Assembly (NCBI GenBank): GCA_003152795.1
Contig: PMBA01000137.1
Coordinates: 8,616 to 25,590 of the forward strand
Source of the DNA: Acidobacteriaceae bacterium
GTDB taxonomy: Bacteria > Acidobacteriota > Terriglobia > Terriglobales > Acidobacteriaceae
Length of the DNA stretch: 16,975 nt
Reading direction: 5' to 3'
Shown here: in pieces, positions 14,463-16,975 of the stretch
Numbering within the stretch: position 1 is the stretch's first letter
How the letters are laid out: every line of letters starts with the position of its first letter
Translations under genes and position numbers: made by a program
Notes under the pieces: generated by a model
Databases searched by the model: none
What the model saw: only the letters and a program-made list of their open reading frames with translations
Told to the model about the DNA's origin: nothing

Positions 14463-16760
14463 CTATTGTTCCTTTCCCAGCGCCTGATCCAGGTCATCCG
14501 CGGCTTTGCCGATTGCTGCGGCGACGTTCTCCAGTACCTGACCAACCACGGGGATCTGGGCATCTGCTTCGTTCCATTTTTCCTGATCCATGTACTCACG
14601 AACGGCCGCAATCGGCTTCGCCCCGTACCCCGTGTATGCACCGGGAGCGTAGACCTGATGCTTGAACCATGGGCGTTCTGGCAGGCCCTTATCCGTCAGG
14701 AACACTCTCTGAATCTGAATCAGCTCTGCGTTCAGAACAGCAGCGGCCGGGGCCGGCAAATCAGTTCCACCGGCCTGCCACCGGGCAAATGCTACCTGAT
14801 AGCGTTCCGCGCTCTTCTTGATCGCCTCAGCTCCGTTCTTCAGCGGCGCAAAGTTCATGAAGGGTGGAATCGGCTTGGCGGGAGGAGGGACAGAGGTTTT
14901 GCGTGGGTCGGCGGTTGCCGTGAACACGCCTTCCTTCAGCTCGAGATTGCGCTCGGTGATTTCGTCCTGCTTGTCTTTGAGCAGCTTCTCCAGCTCTTTC
15001 ACATATCGTCCGATGGTCTCCGCCTCGGCGTTGTACTCATAGGGAATCACGTCGGCATCCGCCAATCGCATGATCGCGGTTCCTCCAGTCTGTGCCAGGG
15101 CGCGGCCGTAAGAGAAGTCGGTATCCATAAACCTGGTGTACCAGGAGAAGTCGTCATAGATGGAATGGTAGGAGTCGGCATCGTCCTCACCGCCGTAACC
15201 GATGTTGAGAGCGGAGACGCCGGCATGATCGATAAACGGCGCGTAGTCCGAACCGTCTCCCAGGGCGTTGATCCGCACTTCGCTGCTTTTTCTGATCTCG
15301 GCCCGCTCCTCGGCATTGGGGGCGCGGGCGATTCGCTGCAGGCGCGCCCTTTGTTGGACGGAGATGTGTTTCTCCGGATCTTGAATGTCAAGAGTTACAT
15401 CGTTAATAAGGCGTTGCAAGTCGTGCGAACCACCGGCATGGAAGAAGCCCCTGCCATTGCTATCGGAATTGATGTAAGCGACGGCCCGCTTCTGAAGTTC
15501 AGCGCGATGGGTTTCGACCCACTCGGTCGAGCCCAGCAGGCCGGGCTCTTCGCCGTCCCACGCGCAAAGGATGATCGTGCGTTTCGGATTCCACCCTTGT
15601 TTATGCAGCTCGCCGAGTACGCGAGCTTCTTCTAGAACCGTTACCATTCCCGAGATCGGGTCATCGGCGCCATTGACCCAGGCATCGTAGTGATTTCCGC
15701 GAATCACCCACTGCTCAGGCGCATCCGACCCGCGCATGGTCGCAATCACGTCGTTTACAGGTTTCAAGTCCCAGTTCGAAGTGACTTTGAGATGGACCTT
15801 CGCCGGGCCGGGGCCTACGTGATATGTGATCGGCAAGGCCCCTCGCCATGCCTCCGGCGCCACCGGTCCCTGCAAGGCGGAAAGCAGGGGCAGCGCATCG
15901 GCATAGGAAATCGGCAGCACGGGAATCCTGGTGATGGTCTTCGCGTCTTTGATGTCGAGGCGCTTGGCGTCGGCAGTGGCGCCGACTCCAGGGGTGAGAG
16001 GATCGCCGGGATAATCCGTGTCCATGACGCTGCCGCGTTGTACGCCTTCGCGCGGCCTCCAGCCACCCTTGGGATAATCGTCGCCGTTGAAGAAGCCATC
16101 GTCCTTAGGATCGGAGTAAATGATGCAACCGATTGCCTGATGCTCGGCGGCGACTTTGGGCTTGATGCCGCGCCAGCCTTCGCCGTAGCGCGCGATTACG
16201 ATTGCTCCCTTGACGGAAATCCCGAGGCGGTCCAGTTGCTCGTAGTCTTCGCGGTTGCCGTAGTTGACATAAACGAGCGGGGCTGTCACATCGCCATCGA
16301 TGGAGTAAGCGTTATAGGTTGGCAACTGCTCGGCAGTTTGATTCGAGGTCGGATCGCCGGCGACGACAGGTTCCTGCAGCTTGGCTCGGAACTTTGCCGG
16401 CTCGATCATTTCGACGATGCGCTCTTTGGGTGTGGGGAAGAGCACCTGGAAGGTTTCAATGTGGGCGTCGAATCCCCATTCTTTGAACTTGGAGAGGATC
16501 CAGTCGGCATTGTCTCTGTCGTAGGGAGAACCCACGTGGTGCGGACGCGCGCTCAAACGCTGCATGTTCTGGCGCAAATTGTCCGGGACGATACCGGCCT
16601 GAAATTTCTTTTCCCAATCGCGTTCAGACGGGGAGGACTGCGACGAATAGCCGGCCAGACGGGGACTCTCGGCAGGCGGAGTCTGTGCCGATTGCGCAAG
16701 AGTGAGAGCGGCGCCGCCGATCATTGCGGCACATGCGACCAAGAAACGTAGCAGGGTCAA
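14463..16760 (-). CDS. Exported M28 family metallopeptidase, glutamate carboxypeptidase II-like
   Basis: A 765-residue zinc peptidase with an N-terminal signal (MTLLRFLVACAAMIGGAALTLAQS), so it acts outside the cytoplasm. Domain order resembles human GCPII/PSMA: protease part 1, PA domain (about 155-300, YSIDGDVTAPLVYVNYG and RYGEGWRGIKPKVAAE), M28 catalytic part, and C-terminal helical dimerisation domain (about 590-760). The two-zinc site is complete: His357 (RGNHYDAW), bridging Asp367 (GADDP), general base Glu404 and ligand Glu405 (WDGEEPGLLGSTEW), Asp433 (INSDSNG) and His532 (SYHSIYDDF). It likely cleaves dipeptides or acidic C-terminal residues; exact substrate unknown. The start is TTG 16760, preceded by GAGGAGG with a 5-base spacer, and there is no ATG before the signal core. 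A tRNA lies upstream on the same strand. Confidence 0.93.
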   Translation of the reverse strand: MTLLRFLVACAAMIGGAALTLAQSAQTPPAESPRLAGYSSQSSPSERDWEKKFQAGIVPDNLRQNMQRLSARPHHVGSPYDRDNADWILSKFKEWGFDAHIETFQVLFPTPKERIVEMIEPAKFRAKLQEPVVAGDPTSNQTAEQLPTYNAYSIDGDVTAPLVYVNYGNREDYEQLDRLGISVKGAIVIARYGEGWRGIKPKVAAEHQAIGCIIYSDPKDDGFFNGDDYPKGGWRPREGVQRGSVMDTDYPGDPLTPGVGATADAKRLDIKDAKTITRIPVLPISYADALPLLSALQGPVAPEAWRGALPITYHVGPGPAKVHLKVTSNWDLKPVNDVIATMRGSDAPEQWVIRGNHYDAWVNGADDPISGMVTVLEEARVLGELHKQGWNPKRTIILCAWDGEEPGLLGSTEWVETHRAELQKRAVAYINSDSNGRGFFHAGGSHDLQRLINDVTLDIQDPEKHISVQQRARLQRIARAPNAEERAEIRKSSEVRINALGDGSDYAPFIDHAGVSALNIGYGGEDDADSYHSIYDDFSWYTRFMDTDFSYGRALAQTGGTAIMRLADADVIPYEYNAEAETIGRYVKELEKLLKDKQDEITERNLELKEGVFTATADPRKTSVPPPAKPIPPFMNFAPLKNGAEAIKKSAERYQVAFARWQAGGTDLPAPAAAVLNAELIQIQRVFLTDKGLPERPWFKHQVYAPGAYTGYGAKPIAAVREYMDQEKWNEADAQIPVVGQVLENVAAAIGKAADDLDQALGKEQ

Positions 16761-16765
16761 GAAGA

Positions 16766-16772
16766 CCTCCTC
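16766..16772 (-). promoter_or_regulatory. Strong Shine-Dalgarno that supports a TTG start
   Basis: GAGGAGG on the minus strand, 5 bases before TTG at 16760. It starts the M28 peptidase exactly at the n-region of its signal peptide; no ATG occurs before residue 13. Confidence 0.7.
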
Positions 16773-16950
16773 AGTCGGAGCGAAGTCTCTCAGGGAACAG
16801 CACCAAAGTCAACGGGTCGGGCTCAGGTTCCTTAGTAAACTGGACGAGGTTGGAGCCGAAAAAGCGGAAACAAGCCGGCAACAATCCGCAGCCCCCGCAA
16901 CAACGGGAGACGGAGGTCGCACCGGATACCCTCCAGGGACCTGAAAGTAC

Positions 16951-16975
16951 TGGTGGCGGCGGTAGGACTCGAACC
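16951..16975 (-). tRNA. tRNA 3' end, cut by the window edge
   Basis: On the minus strand: GG, the T-loop TTCGAGT, the T-stem half CCTAC (16962-16966), the acceptor half CGCCGCC (16955-16961), discriminator A (16954) and encoded CCA (16951-16953). The acceptor 5' strand should therefore read GGCGGCG. The anticodon lies outside the window, so identity cannot be given. Confidence 0.85.

Noticed and set aside
14466..16751. Two long plus-strand open frames over the M28 peptidase gene (14466-15635 and 15690-16751)
   Set aside because: They are antisense to a gene with a complete catalytic site and signal peptide; composition is not protein-like.
1..16975. CRISPR arrays, insertion sequences, integrase or phage genes
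   Set aside because: No regularly spaced repeats, transposase or recombinase motifs were seen on either strand.

Overview
The window (about 17 kb, GC-rich) looks like a chromosomal segment of an Acidobacteriota bacterium of the Terriglobia/Koribacter type. This is inferred from the kinds of proteins (exported PQQ-like beta-propeller, large M28 peptidase, GTP-type PEP carboxykinase, 4Fe-4S-type PurF) and from intergenic spacers rich in GC palindromes. No marker gene was compared, so the assignment is tentative. Most of the window is housekeeping. There is no phage, transposase, CRISPR array or defence island.

Layout. 1-1251 (+): 3' part of purF, lacking its N-terminus. 1356-1973 (-): Mn-type superoxide dismutase, convergent with purF across a spacer with three back-to-back hairpins. 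2241-2702 (-): exported group-1 truncated haemoglobin followed by a clear hairpin terminator. 2992-4218 (+): serine-sensitive type D-3-phosphoglycerate dehydrogenase, divergent from the globin. 4516-6063 (+): exported beta-propeller protein with a good sigma70-like promoter. 6093-7085 (-): Sua5/TsaC threonylcarbamoyl-AMP synthase. 7394-10774 (+): 1126-residue membrane GAF-GGDEF-HD-GYP cyclic-di-GMP enzyme. 10840-12942 (-): GTP-dependent PEP carboxykinase (pckG) and a small gene directly after it. 13091-13453 (-): unrecognised 120-residue protein. 13781-14197 (-): VOC-fold protein flanked by two copies of an 80-90 base imperfect direct repeat. 14463-16760 (-): exported M28 peptidase related to glutamate carboxypeptidase II. 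16951-16975 (-): 3' end of a tRNA cut by the window edge.

The genes do not form one pathway. PurF and SerA feed purine and serine/one-carbon synthesis, PckG is the gluconeogenic entry point, SOD and the globin deal with oxygen or nitric oxide species, and the propeller protein and peptidase act outside the cytoplasm. Most genes appear to be single transcription units, apart from the closely coupled pckG/small-gene pair.

Most notable observations: (1) pckG carries a single-base frame change near 11241. The family C-terminus continues in another frame to a stop at 11100, while the unshifted frame runs open into the small downstream gene and would give a 700-residue fusion. (2) The GGDEF domain keeps its catalytic motif but has lost the Asp of its inhibitory site, and is fused to an HD-GYP domain with all its expected residues. 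(3) The exported globin has apolar residues at both usual distal-pocket polar positions. (4) An imperfect direct repeat with almost only transition differences flanks the VOC gene. I found no convincing wholly new multi-gene system.
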